A DNA stretch of 39,836 nt from Apostichopus californicus (GCA_020650975.1 JAIPMN010017869.1:30232-70067), one strand, 5' to 3'. Positions 18,401-24,476 are shown, counted from the stretch's first letter. Notes: generated from the letters alone by a model not told the origin. Translations and numbers: made by a program.

Positions 18401-20710
18401 ACATTGGTCACAAATCATTTAGACGTTAAACTAGTAGCTCTACCAAGTCAGACATTTATTGCTGCCACCTCTTCAAAATTTTGTAAACATAGAAAAACAA
18501 GTTAATTAGTGTTAACGAGTGCATGTATTTCTTTATCATTTACTCTAGAATCGTCGGGTGAAATTTTCGGAGAAGGTCAGCACCAAAGAGATTGAGAACT
18601 GTACTCCAAGCCGTTCAGAGAAGAGGAGACACTCTAGCGATTCATCCAGTTCCTCAAGGATAAGCTCCAAATTAATGCCATCACCCCTGGTTACCACCAC
18701 CCCTTCAAGAGTACTAAATGTTCACTCTAAAGTAAGTAATCATAAACAGATGTGCCACGCAATATCACAAAACATTTAACAGGGTATCACCAATCTTTTA
18801 AGATTCACAAGAGCCAGTTTAAGCCATTCTTAGGAAAGTTAACAAAAAGTAGATAACATTCTGTTAGGATTTGCAAATGAAATTCAGATCGTCAAGAAAT
18901 TTTTGCCCCTTCCAAGCTACAGACAATGTAACAGAAATGCATTTATCCTAGAAGAAAGAGATGTCATGTTTTTAATTATCTAATTGCTTTTAGTTTTACA
19001 ACTTTTATTGTTTTTATCTTGTTTTTACAGTATATAACAACAACTCCTTCCAAAGCAGCTGATGATAATATCGTCAAGACAACAGGCAGCTCCAGACACC
19101 TGGTCGGGAGAAAGTCTAGATCGCCGAGACCGAAGCATGCGGTAAGCATCACACCATTACTACTGTAATATGTTGGTGTGTGCCATGCCCCCCTCCCTCA
19201 ATGCCCCCACCCTCAGTCGGGAGAAAATGGTTAAGTCGGGGGATTTTTAAGTTCAGCCGAGAAAGAATTAGACCACCCGTCCAGAAGTATACCACTTTTT
19301 AAACCTCATATAAAAATAGTTATTAGCACAACCTTGCATTTGGTCGTAATTTATAGTCTCTCAGAATAATACACCATTTGACATCTAAACATCTATTTAT
19401 TTTTCGGGAGGGGGGGGAGGACTGGTGTTACCCTTGTTACTGCGGGGCTGAAAGGGACTTCTTTTATTCCTAATCTGTGTACTTTACAGAAATCATTACT
19501 TTTTAACAATTCGCAGTCGAAATTTCATCATCGTCTTCAGTCGCATACTTCAACGCCTCCAACTCAAGGTAACTCCTGTAGTCAATTGGACAGTTCATTA
19601 GACGAAGAAGACAGCGAATCACAGGAGAGTGTTTTCCCAAAGCTGCAAGACTGCCAAGTGCCCGTCGAAGAGATTCTACCTCAGCTGACATCTTCAATGT
19701 GGTCCAGGGGTCTGGGCCAATTGGTCCGCGCCAGGAATATATTTACCATCGGCCAGCTGTCTACTCTCACCCCATCGGAGGTTCAGTCATTGCCAATCAG
19801 GTCGCCTAAAGTGAGTCACCTCAAGTGGGTCCTCGGTCAGTACTTACAGAGGCTTCAGTCCAAGAACCAAACAGACAATACCACTGACAAGGGAAGCAAG
19901 GAAGCAGAGAACAAACCCAGTACATCAGGTATACAGAGGATATTATCATACTTTCTTCTTTCAAATTTGTATCTTCTCTTAGCCTGCTAAGTTTGGTTAA
20001 TGTTTTACACTTCTCATAATCTCATATGTCATAAATCATAAAATCTCATAAAAAATAAAGTTCACTAGGAAGGTATTGTTTGATATAACAAAGAACAGCT
20101 AGAAATATTGAACTCTCAATTAAATTTTAAAGTTTAAACATGAGTGACCATTATTTGAATTTCTGACATGAAAATTTTGGTGTGAATTTGATATAACCCT
20201 TAATTAGGCTCGGTAGGTTTTTCATCACTACTCTGAAATGATTCCAGAATTGTAGAGCTTTACAATAAAGATATGTTCAAGACAGATACCAGTCATAGGA
20301 AAAAGGCAGTAAGGTTGTAAAGGTTGGTGTCGTTACTTGAAGCTTTTTTCTTTACATTTTGTCGGGTAGAGGCTTTGTTCATAACTTGGTTGTATATCAT
20401 AGATGTTTATCACAGGTATACTTCAGGTTCAACTTATTTTCTCTTTTCAGCAGGAAAGGAAGATGGTGAGTCCTCCAGCTTAAGTTTGAAGAGGAAACGC
20501 CATGACGATGATACAGCGCCGGAATCTTCCGTACCAAAGAAAGTGAAATTAGTCGAACAGCTTGAGAAGCTCAGCAATGGCTTAAGTGATGAGCTGAGAT
20601 CTGTGTCCCCAAATGAACTGTTTAAAGCTCACGAGCATATCAATGCCATGATGGATGCGATAATGAACGTATTGAAAACCAAATATCAACCCTCTTCAAA
20701 GCCGTCGTAA
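369..20710 (+). CDS. RIF1: RIF1 orthologue, 26 exons, 5'-partial (gene-level entry)
   Basis: Telomere-associated protein RIF1. In animals it recruits PP1 to control replication timing, acts with 53BP1 to limit DNA end resection, and binds DNA through its C-terminus. CDS join: 369-472, 792-886, 1828-2110, 2281-2419, 3087-3238, 3635-3749, 4341-4523, 5123-5245, 5622-5779, 6227-6313, 7076-7146, 8027-8207, 8933-9037, 9445-9597, 9765-9861, 10381-10529, 10940-11088, 11517-11762, 12153-12252, 12828-13055, 13971-14143, 14539-18139, 18549-18731, 19031-19141, 19490-19928, 20451-20710. All introns are GT/AG and all phases agree, giving about 2,560 residues (human RIF1 is about 2,470). Layout, numbered from the first complete codon here: HEAT repeats about 1-863, linker with a conserved motif 864-1030, disordered acidic region 1031-2230, PP1 sites GILK 2212-2215 and RVKF 2233-2236, C-terminal conserved region about 2377-2450. 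The start codon and first exon(s) lie left of the window. Identity rests on remembered human RIF1, not on a computed alignment. Confidence 0.96.
792..886 (+). CDS. RIF1: RIF1 exon 2 (HEAT domain)
   Basis: Acceptor TTTCACAG and donor GTGAGT. Phase 0 in; the last codon is split AG|A. It encodes LHNILCATEHVLQ through EYEAVNLLIR. This corresponds to the human stretch ending FEALNVIVRLIEQ, which continues directly into exon 3. Confidence 0.85.
887..1827 (+). other. RIF1 intron 2, no recognised element
   Basis: A 941-bp AT-rich intron bounded by GTGAGT and TTTACAG. Short ORFs on both strands have no recognisable similarity. I see no repeat or conserved block. Confidence 0.6.
1828..2110 (+). CDS. 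RIF1: RIF1 exon 3 (HEAT domain)
   Basis: Acceptor TTTACAG and donor GTAGGT. The exon is 283 bp and ends in phase 0. It encodes LLEQLPDVM, then WAPLLFPLTVHSAHKIREKA, then KQERYVLQMWKLCVELLEK. These align closely with the human RIF1 segments WAKLVIPLVVHSAQKV and NETYVLKLWPLFVKLL. It is one of the strongest identity signals in the window. Confidence 0.95.
2281..2419 (+). CDS. RIF1: RIF1 exon 4 (HEAT domain)
   Basis: Acceptor TTTTCAG and donor GTGAAT; ends in phase 1. It encodes ALHKGGSLINLMLRIVEQGF and then IKRDSFEAWKVLIDNFTLDL. Human RIF1 has the equivalent SGSFINSLLQLEELGF and IAFIAWKSLIDNFALN. Confidence 0.93.
3087..3238 (+). CDS. RIF1: RIF1 exon 5 (HEAT domain)
   Basis: Acceptor TTTTCAG and donor GTAAGT. 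It encodes DVLSNAKRLKLLMQPFLAT and then FDAWWYLCTALGPRLSSNFE. The AKRLKLLMQP and WWYL..LGP..NFE strings are near-identical to human RIF1. Phase 1 in, phase 0 out. Confidence 0.95.
3496..3603 (+). repeat. 20-bp minisatellite, about 5 copies
   Basis: Tandem units of about 20 bp containing GGATACTGAATATGTACG, nearly identical except for single substitutions. It lies in RIF1 intron 5, 30 bp before the branch/acceptor region of exon 6. Confidence 0.92.
3635..3749 (+). CDS. RIF1: RIF1 exon 6 (inter-HEAT loop)
   Basis: Acceptor TGTTACAG and donor GTAACA; phase 0 in, phase 1 out. It encodes VVVPLLQFSLGLTKPTG followed by a Ser/Pro/Gly/His-rich loop ending QSIHSG. This matches the human VCVPLIQSTI helix and its following low-complexity loop. 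Confidence 0.88.
4341..4523 (+). CDS. RIF1: RIF1 exon 7 (loop with TPRMNLSS, then HEAT helix)
   Basis: Acceptor CCATTCAG. It encodes GYKALAMSSPATTPRMNLSS and then a helix LVLRGIIVLCKMLT. The octapeptide TPRMNLSS is identical to one I recall in human RIF1 at the same place. Two in-phase donors exist, after 4520 (GTAGTG) and after 4523 (GTGAGT). I chose the second because it fits the donor consensus better; the choice changes one residue. Confidence 0.87.
4893..5084 (+). repeat. G-rich tandem repeat, 3 copies
   Basis: Three degenerate units of about 65-75 bp. Each has GATGCCAGGAGG followed by long G-runs and then GGTTCATGAGGAGGTAA. The unit includes a run of ten or more G. It sits in RIF1 intron 7 just upstream of the exon 8 acceptor. 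Confidence 0.85.
5123..5245 (+). CDS. RIF1: RIF1 exon 8 (HEAT domain)
   Basis: Acceptor CTTTACAG and donor GTGAGG; phase 1 in and out. It encodes NLLPALSIPVLSKVAMAFIK followed by a helix with LIPIVCDTVQEHGKLM. The position and helical pattern match human RIF1 between the LSLEPLEHPL and FVAVGKD segments; sequence identity is modest. Confidence 0.8.
5622..5779 (+). CDS. RIF1: RIF1 exon 9 (HEAT domain)
   Basis: Acceptor CTGATGTAG and donor GTGAGC. It encodes DEMCIEMFSALTHHVKNVLE and then FGSFLHHLQTLINEVDMEPT. It lines up with the human IWKELISLVKSV...LLLKSLESIVKSE stretch, so two helices are clear. Confidence 0.83.
6100..6178 (+). repeat. Short A-rich tandem repeat
   Basis: Repeated AACATGAAACAAACA units (roughly 14-16 bp) in RIF1 intron 9, directly upstream of exon 10. 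Several copies carry an ATG, which creates artefactual short ORFs. Confidence 0.8.
6227..6313 (+). CDS. RIF1: RIF1 exon 10 (HEAT domain)
   Basis: Acceptor CATTGCAG and donor GTAAGT. The exon is symmetric (phase 0/0, 87 bp). It encodes KFMSSLKCLPLKVLSSSAY..., corresponding to human ITIKGLPQKVLGSPAY. Skipping it would keep the frame. Confidence 0.82.
6620..6716 (+). repeat. (TATG)n microsatellite
   Basis: About 15 uninterrupted GTAT units, then a degenerate tail with GTGTGGG and GTTTGATG interruptions. It lies in RIF1 intron 10. No other function is suggested. Confidence 0.97.
7076..7146 (+). CDS. RIF1: RIF1 exon 11 (HEAT domain)
   Basis: Acceptor CATCACAG and donor GTAAAT. It is a short exon encoding GTPTLFLLELLLGPKLV and then KSSTEER. 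The start matches human NGTPALFLIQLIFNN. Phase 0 in, phase 2 out. Confidence 0.87.
7231..7870 (+). repeat. About 127-bp tandem repeat, 5 copies
   Basis: Units begin near 7231, 7357, 7486, 7611 and 7739. Each carries TTGATGAACACTGATATTTC, then GCACATATTCTTTATTGGG, then TTATTGATTGATTGTA. Copies differ by indels and the fifth is degraded. It fills most of RIF1 intron 11, ending about 160 bp before exon 12. Confidence 0.93.
8027..8207 (+). CDS. RIF1: RIF1 exon 12 (HEAT domain)
   Basis: Acceptor GTCAACAG and donor GTAATT. It encodes YFILLEYLIECGVSNQS and then LSNKEIVWRMWSALATPLLE. Human RIF1 has LECGVS and LENKEHLWKMWSVIVTPLTE at the same positions. Confidence 0.94.
8208..8932 (+). other. RIF1 intron 12, nothing beyond a G-run
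   Basis: AT-rich intron bounded by GTAATT and TTGCAG. A short G-run (8240-8259) is the only visible feature. Confidence 0.6.
8933..9037 (+). CDS. RIF1: RIF1 exon 13 (HEAT domain)
   Basis: Acceptor TTGTTGCAG and donor GTATGT; symmetric phase 0/0, 105 bp. It encodes TNEVNQGDSFEHDFSAL and then LLFPVQKILPF. The TNEVNQGD..EH.FSA string is essentially identical to human RIF1. Confidence 0.95.
9445..9597 (+). CDS. RIF1: RIF1 exon 14 (HEAT domain)
   Basis: Acceptor TTCATCAG and donor GTATGT; symmetric phase 0/0, 153 bp. It encodes QTTKALLKTWTDLYQAFSRC and then AAMVTTAEDNQCCQDLCTKI. Human has MKTLLRTWSELYRAFARCAALVATAEENLCCEEL. Confidence 0.96.
9765..9861 (+). CDS. RIF1: RIF1 exon 15 (HEAT domain)
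   Basis: Acceptor CATTTCAG and donor GTGAGT; phase 0 in, phase 1 out. It encodes NLPFMEVVFHLCKVMVDSVD and then YSSYTNQN, matching human NLLFVDRIIYIITVMVDCID..PY. Confidence 0.9.
10381..10529 (+). CDS. RIF1: RIF1 exon 16 (HEAT domain)
   Basis: Acceptor GTTCACAG and donor GTAAGA. It encodes a basic stretch VKWNKRKHKPLRNLSSLVKL followed by LSHVIIAFHKH. It corresponds to human WSKKKNEPLGKLTSLFKLIVKVIYSFH. Confidence 0.88.
10596..10642 (+). repeat. Long G-run, potential G-quadruplex
   Basis: A nearly pure G tract (GGGGGTGGGG... through GGGGAAGGGG) in RIF1 intron 16. It could fold as a G-quadruplex on the sense strand. Homopolymer length may be an assembly estimate. Confidence 0.8.
10940..11088 (+). 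CDS. RIF1: RIF1 exon 17 (HEAT domain)
   Basis: Acceptor TTTAACAG and donor GTAGGT. It encodes SIVTNCCHTITALFSHISRM and then IGKLAKPLSGFYGNNNG. This parallels human NSITGIISSVLGHISLPSM and FATLTRPLALFYEN. Confidence 0.88.
11517..11762 (+). CDS. RIF1: RIF1 exon 18 (end of HEAT domain)
   Basis: Acceptor TCTTTTAG and donor GTAAGT. It encodes VYKNNLLPKLDKLWQEVLMA and then FWNATFAKATLLNYSDGMK. The peptide FWNATFAK is identical to human RIF1 and marks the last HEAT helices. The N-terminal folded domain ends about here. Confidence 0.95.
12153..12252 (+). CDS. RIF1: RIF1 exon 19 (linker)
   Basis: Acceptor AATTGTTAG and donor GTAAAT. It encodes ICLQRVKEKSDMTLPDW and then an acidic run TDIDITEDE. Human RIF1 continues from the last HEAT helix with a similar basic-then-acidic transition. 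Phases 2 in, 0 out. Confidence 0.83.
12253..12827 (+). other. RIF1 intron 19, C-run, no clear element
   Basis: A 575-bp intron. It contains a C-run at 12717-12728 preceded by a short GC-richer patch (GGTCGTAGCAAGCC). That could be an old transposon end, but no partner inverted repeat was found. Confidence 0.5.
12828..13055 (+). CDS. RIF1: RIF1 exon 20 (disordered linker)
   Basis: Acceptor CTGGTAG and donor GTAAAG; symmetric phase 0/0, 228 bp. It encodes a Ser/Pro/Lys-rich low-complexity linker with several S-P dipeptides (MSPSPRK, SSPFKSPIKP, KPSPAK), candidate proline-directed phosphosites. No folded domain is visible. Confidence 0.82.
13370..13470 (+). repeat. Poly-G run and G-rich flank
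   Basis: A homopolymer of about 17 G at 13375-13390, followed by further G-rich sequence (GGGATGGGGGAGAGGAGGG) in RIF1 intron 20. Confidence 0.8.
13676..13850 (+). repeat. Probable dispersed repeat copy
   Basis: (AAT)n followed by TTCATTTATAGAGCCCAA, a palindromic ATGCAAATGCAT, then ATGCGCTTTACAATCAC and a GC-richer tail. This layout resembles dispersed repeats common in marine invertebrate genomes with a (AAT)n start and a GCGCTTTAC core. Family assignment is from memory and uncertain. Confidence 0.45.
13971..14143 (+). CDS. RIF1: RIF1 exon 21 (conserved DFVFI/ILTEHQKE motif)
   Basis: Acceptor TTTTACAG and donor GTAATT. It encodes DFVFISPSPKKKQILTEHQK, then ALYNDLEQSQDTQ. Human RIF1 has DFVFIPP...ILTDHQKE and AMYNNLDVSQDT at the corresponding place. 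Conservation is far higher than in the surrounding disordered sequence, and the SQDT site is retained. Confidence 0.94.
14415..14440 (+). other. 10-N assembly gap beside poly-C run
   Basis: Ten N at 14415-14424, immediately followed by a 16-bp C homopolymer. It lies in RIF1 intron 21, 98 bp before the giant exon. It is a sequencing gap and does not touch coding sequence. Confidence 0.98.
14539..18139 (+). CDS. RIF1: RIF1 exon 22, giant exon (disordered region and SILK motif)
   Basis: A 3,601-bp exon encoding 1,200 residues with no stop; acceptor TTTTTTAAG, donor GTTAGT. Nearly all of it looks disordered. Visible blocks: a KVKF site (14690-14701); many SQ/TQ sites (for example IPETQF, DTQSQ, ESQESQE), the ATM/ATR consensus; a very acidic Glu-rich block about 15,880-16,380; a basic SP-rich block about 17,040-17,340; and GILKKRE at 18083-18103, the SILK-type PP1 docking motif. 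Human RIF1 also has one very large exon for this region. Reading on past the donor meets a stop after two codons (18146-18148). Confidence 0.95.
18140..18548 (+). other. RIF1 intron 22
   Basis: A 409-bp intron separating the SILK and RVxF PP1 motifs. The donor is GTTAGT, weaker than the other donors here. Retention would stop translation at 18146-18148. Confidence 0.6.
18549..18731 (+). CDS. RIF1: RIF1 exon 23 (RVxF PP1-docking exon)
   Basis: Acceptor TACTCTAG and donor GTAAGT; symmetric phase 0/0, 183 bp. It opens with NRRVKFSEKV. RVKF at 18555-18566 is a textbook RVxF PP1-binding motif, 17 residues after the GILK of exon 22. Human RIF1 has SILK then RRVSF with similar spacing. The rest is Ser-rich with TP/SP sites. 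Confidence 0.95.
19031..19141 (+). CDS. RIF1: RIF1 exon 24 (basic Ser/Lys/Arg cassette)
   Basis: Acceptor TTTTTACAG and donor GTAAGC; symmetric phase 0/0, 111 bp, 37 residues. It encodes a basic segment with SRHLVGRKSRSPRPKHA. It lies between the RVxF exon and the C-terminal domain exon, where mammals have an alternatively spliced Ser/Lys-rich cassette. Confidence 0.85.
19490..19928 (+). CDS. RIF1: RIF1 exon 25 (C-terminal conserved region)
   Basis: Acceptor CTTTACAG and donor GTATAC; phase 0 in, phase 1 out. After a Ser/Glu-rich lead (DSESQES) it encodes CQVPVEEILPQLTSSMWSRG, then LGQLVRARNIFTIGQLSTLT, then LPIRSPKVSHLK. These match the human RIF1 C-terminal segment (VDIILPQITSNMWARGLGQL..., LPIRSPKVSNVK), which binds DNA and BLM. 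The fold is a helix-hairpin-like DNA-binding module. Confidence 0.98.
20451..20710 (+). CDS. RIF1: RIF1 exon 26, terminal coding exon
   Basis: The acceptor is a tandem CAGCAG, so the exon starts at 20451 or 20454; both stay in frame. It encodes a basic stretch KRKRHDDD...VPKKVKL that looks like a nuclear localisation signal. A final amphipathic helix follows, with SPNELFKAHEHINAMMDAIM, matching human SQLFEMHEKLSCMANSVIKN. The TAA stop is at 20708-20710. Confidence 0.95.
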
Positions 20711-21890
20711 CAAAGTCTGTTTCGCCTCGTCTGAGATGCAACCAGACACATGGATGCAAACAATGTGCGGTTGCTATGGTAACTAAGAAATACTTGACTT
20801 GCATACAAATGATTATATTTCGGGCTTGCAAATACTTCATGCTCAATGTTTTAATTACATGTGCAAAATATTACCAAGTTTTATGCCATGTTTTAATCCG
20901 AAATGAGCTAAAAGTGTCAATTTTTGCCATCCAAAGTGAAAAGTTTTAGCCTTGATGGATTTGCACTTTCTAACCTAAATATTTGGCAACGTTGGCACGG
21001 AAGAATAACTTCATGTTATTTTATATATGGAAAGGAATATAAATCGTTCACTTGCAATCATTGTTACATGGTTTTTATACAAGTTTTACATTTAACCCTG
21101 CATCTGATAAACAAAGATAGTCAATTTATTTCATCATGTGCATAGTAACCTTAGAGAGATGTGTTATAAACTGAATGGGAACAGCTTTTTATGCAAAATT
21201 TATTATAATTAAGTATATTAAGTATCATTTTCATGTTTTCCATCTTGTTAAATTTCTAAAGTTTTAATATTCTTAGTGGGCATTTGTTCACTACTGTTTT
21301 ACTGCAAACAAAAGATAAATTCCTATGAATCGCCAAGAGTGATGATTAACCCTGGTGTGTAACCTTTCTTTTACAATATCCGAGACATGCAACCCACATG
21401 CGTATCCTTTCTATATCATATTACAACTGTTTAGAAAACCACATTTGTAACCCAAAGTGGATTTAAAAAGATGTATTTTGGAGTATTTTGCCAGTCATCT
21501 ACCCGAAAAAAAAGGTGAAATATGTTTATTCTCATTCATTGATCAAGGAATTTGCAATTACTCTCACAGATGACCCCTACAAAAAAGAAGGTTATTGCCA
21601 AGTTTGTTCCTTCTTAAAGGATTTCTTAATATGCCAGGTTGGTGTAGCTTCTTAGGATTGGTTGGCAAGTTTTTGTCAATTTGCCAATGACCATTGAGGA
21701 TCCTCAAGGATTTTTAATTAGTTTAATATTTGTTAGGGAATAATTCATTCATTAGTAATTAATTAATGATTCCACTGGATTCTAACAGTTCTGTCATTTA
21801 TTTTTTATCAGTTTGCAAAATTATTGACTTTTTTAAGAATTGAAGTGAAATTGGTTCAAAAAGTCCAGTCAATGTCATCAGCCAAGAGAA

Positions 21891-22018
21891 TGATATGGGC
21901 AAGGGATGTTACCTCTTAGGCCCCCTATTCACCCCCATGGGCAAGAGAGGTACATACAGGCAAGGGATGTTACCTCTTAGGCCCCCTATCAACTCCCCAT
22001 GGATAAGGGAGGGAGGTA
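21891..22018 (+). repeat. 62-bp tandem duplication in RIF1 3' UTR
   Basis: Two copies of GGCAAGGGATGTTACCTCTT followed by AGGCCCCCTAT and a CCCCATGG-containing tail, offset by about 62 bp. They end 34 bp before the candidate polyadenylation signals. Confidence 0.88.
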
Positions 22019-22051
22019 CCTTATATCATTGAAGTTGTGTTTCCAATGAGA

Positions 22052-22062
22052 AATAAAATAAA
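22052..22062 (+). terminator. Candidate polyadenylation signals for RIF1
   Basis: Two overlapping AATAAA hexamers with a downstream T/G-rich element (TTTTTTGTGGGG). They are the first canonical hexamers after the stop codon that I could find. Placement is by motif only. Confidence 0.45.
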
Positions 22063-22075
22063 TGCCAAAAAAAAG

Positions 22076-23627
22076 ATGCTTTTTTGTGGGGGGGGGGGTC
22101 AGGGGGGCGGGGCGGGACTGAAGCGGGGGATTATTTGTTACTGTTTCACTACTGCATTCATCTTTTTAATTGCTGCTGTTCAATTTTGGACAACAATTTT
22201 TGAGATTTTTGTACATGTTAGATTTTGTTTGGAAATTATGTAAATACCTTTGGGTGAGGAGAATTGATAATATAAATTTTTATCACATTATTAAATTGTT
22301 TCTGTCATCATTTGGGAGGGAGATGGAATGGGAGAAGGGTAGGATATGTCTTGAGAAAGGTAAGGCGATGGAAGGGGAAGGGTAGGAGATGGAAGGGGGC
22401 AGGAAGGGTGAAAATTGTCAAGTTGAAAGAACACAAAAATCCAGGTTGCATTTTACAATTTCACAACTTTACTTAAAAGCACTAAAATTTAAATACAGAC
22501 TTCTGGAGGGTTAAATATAAATACCTGTTTATCTTGTTACTATACGAAAAGTCTACAAACTGATTGCATAAAGCTCACATGATTCATATGTAATATTCAT
22601 TGCTTGGTGAATACAGACAACACATCCCTGTAAATAAAAAAGGAATGCTTATGATATAAAATAAAATACCATCAAAGAATCACATTTCAAACGGTTGCAG
22701 CAAACATTTCATTTTGGGCTACTGAGGCTATGATAACGATCGTTTATGAAAATGTTAATAAAGGACTGCAAACGGCCTACAATTTTGAACTTGCCCTACA
22801 TTTTTGAACTTGCCCTGATAGAGTAGAACAGATAATTTTAGGTACAACAAGGAAAAAGTAACCATGGAAATATCAAAGGAAGAGAACACTACGTATCTGC
22901 CAGTGATGTTTCGTTCAACATCCATATTCTGAGAAACCAACAAGGAAGCAAACAAACATCACTTTTTTGGGGGCAAGTAACTTTTCGATCAGGGAGTATT
23001 GAAGAGAACCTTCAAGGCAACATGCACAATATGTATACATACACTTGCAATAAGTGGCATACTAGAATGCAAATATTCCCTCTGTAAATGAGATAAACAT
23101 GAGAAAGCTGTCCATGGTTACCTCTCATCACTTCAATATTATAACTTAAAGAAATCATTTAATTTACCCCTTAATTTACCCCTTAAACAGGAGGCCTAGC
23201 GATGCCTTGCTCTGCTTTATATGCAAACAATTGAATGTAAACTGTGCATAAAGGTTCTAGTACTTCTGTAAGGTGCATCAAAATTCCAAAGTTATATCAG
23301 AATTTGACAAATGGTGACCTCCGATGACCTTTGAACTCAATTAAAATCAACAGGGTTCCTTTTACTTATGAAGTTGGATCCACATTTAGTAGCATGAAAT
23401 TCAACCAATTTGCTTTTGAAGTTATCTAGTTTTGCAAGGTTTTCAGAATTTGAACTCAAATGATCTTTCCCTCCATGAAAAACAGAAGATTTATTGTACT
23501 TATTAAGCTTGTAACCGAAAGAATAATACAAACAACTTGTCTAGGGTTCAAACCCAATTTTCAAAACTTTTCCTCCTTTCATTCTGAAGTTTAAAAATAT
23601 TAGAAACAAGTATTATTTCTCAATAGT
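22076..23627. other. Intergenic region, no gene seen
   Basis: Starts with a G-rich stretch (22085-22130) and a purine-rich repeat of GGAAGGGGAAGGGTAGGAGATGG type (22316-22410), then AT-rich sequence. A short direct repeat of TTTTGAACTTGCCCT occurs at about 22780-22817. No ORF has protein-like similarity. Confidence 0.6.
23270..23480 (+). repeat. Dispersed repeat with TGACCT half-sites (copy A)
   Basis: Contains TGACCT at 23315 and 23325 (spaced by 4) followed by TTTGAACTC. About 135 bp on, CAAGGTTTTCAGAATTTGAA repeats the head of the same family. It shares GTTGGATCCACAT/GTAGCAT and CAAGG..TTCAGA..TTGAAC words with the copy at 25,290-25,490. Confidence 0.6.
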
Positions 23628-24330
23628 TACTGTGGGGCAGTTGGTAGAGCTCTGTAACAGAGAGAGTCCGATAAACTCCATGTCTAGGGTTCAAACACAA
23701 GAGAGATTTTAAATTTTCTGCTTTTTTCCTCCTTCCATTCTGAAGTTGATATATTAGAAATGAGCATTATTTCTCAACAGCTACTGTGGCACAGTTGGTA
23801 GTGCTCTGGACTGGAGAGAGTCAGATAAACTACATGTCTAGGGTTCAAACACCAGAGAGATCATTTTTTATTTTCTGCTCTATTCCTCCTTCCATTCTGA
23901 AGTTGATATATTAGAAACGAGCAATATTTCTCAACAGTTACTGTGGCGCAGTTGGTAGTGCTCTGGACTGGAGAGAGTCAGATAAACTCCATGTCTAGGG
24001 TTCAAACACCAGAGAGATCATTTTTTATTTTCTGCTCTTTTCCTCCTTCCATTCCGAGGTTGAAATATTAGAAACGAGCAATATTTCTCAACAGTTACAG
24101 TGGCGCAGTTGGTAGTGCTCTGGACTGGAGAGAGTCAGATAAACTCCATGTCTAGGGTTCAAACACCAGAGAGATCATTTTTTATTTTCTGCTCTTTTCC
24201 TCCTTCCATTCTGAGGTTGAAATATTAGAAACGAGCAATATTTCTCAACAGTTACTGTGGCGCAGTTGGTAGTGCTCTGGACTGGAGAGAGTCAGACAAA
24301 CTCCATGTCTGCGGTTCAAATCCAGCTAGA
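23626..24330 (+). repeat. Five-copy tandem array of tRNA-like (SINE-like) units
   Basis: Five tandem units of about 156 bp; the tRNA-like parts start near 23628, 23782, 23939, 24095 and 24251. Each has an A-box-like TGGCGCAGTTGGTAG whose GCGC/GTGC could form a D stem, an anticodon-arm-like middle, and a B-box-like GGTTCAAACAC (best in copy 5, GGTTCAAATCC). A T-run (TTTTTT) follows most copies, as in Pol III terminators. The anticodon loop is too long (about 11 nt) and the T stem poor, so these are tRNA-derived repeats and not normal tRNA genes. Confidence 0.75.
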
Positions 24331-24406
24331 GCCTTTTAATTTTCTGTTGTTTGGATCAGGTGGAAGTATAAAGGTAAGAAACGAAGTTTATTTCTTTGGG
24401 AACCAA

Positions 24407-24476
24407 AATGGTGTAATGGGTAGTTCCGTTGATTAGTAGTTTCTGATCAGCTCGGTTCAAGCCCTGGCTTGGTTTT
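24407..24476 (+). repeat. tRNA-like sequence, second family
   Basis: A-box-like TGGTGTAATGGGTAG and B-box GGTTCAAGCCC spaced about 42 bp apart, flanked by AACCAA and TTGGTT that could pair as an acceptor stem. The anticodon arm is not convincing. Probably a tRNA-derived SINE head or tRNA pseudogene. Confidence 0.5.

Larger units (their letters stand above)
20711..22075 (+). other. RIF1: Probable RIF1 3' UTR
   Basis: An AT-rich non-coding stretch follows the stop, with many ATTTA-like and T-rich segments and no supportable ORF. Overlapping AATAAA signals at 22052-22057 and 22057-22062 are the best canonical polyadenylation candidates. They are followed by poly-A and then a G/T-rich stretch (22085-22130), as expected downstream of a cleavage site. 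The UTR length of about 1.35 kb is inferred. Confidence 0.5.

Noticed and set aside
22140-22400. Overlapping small ORFs downstream of RIF1
   Set aside because: Low complexity, no similarity, and beyond the likely polyadenylation site.
23626-24330. Genuine tRNA gene cluster
   Set aside because: A- and B-boxes are present, but the anticodon loop is about 11 nt and the T and acceptor stems do not pair properly, so tRNA-derived repeats fit better.
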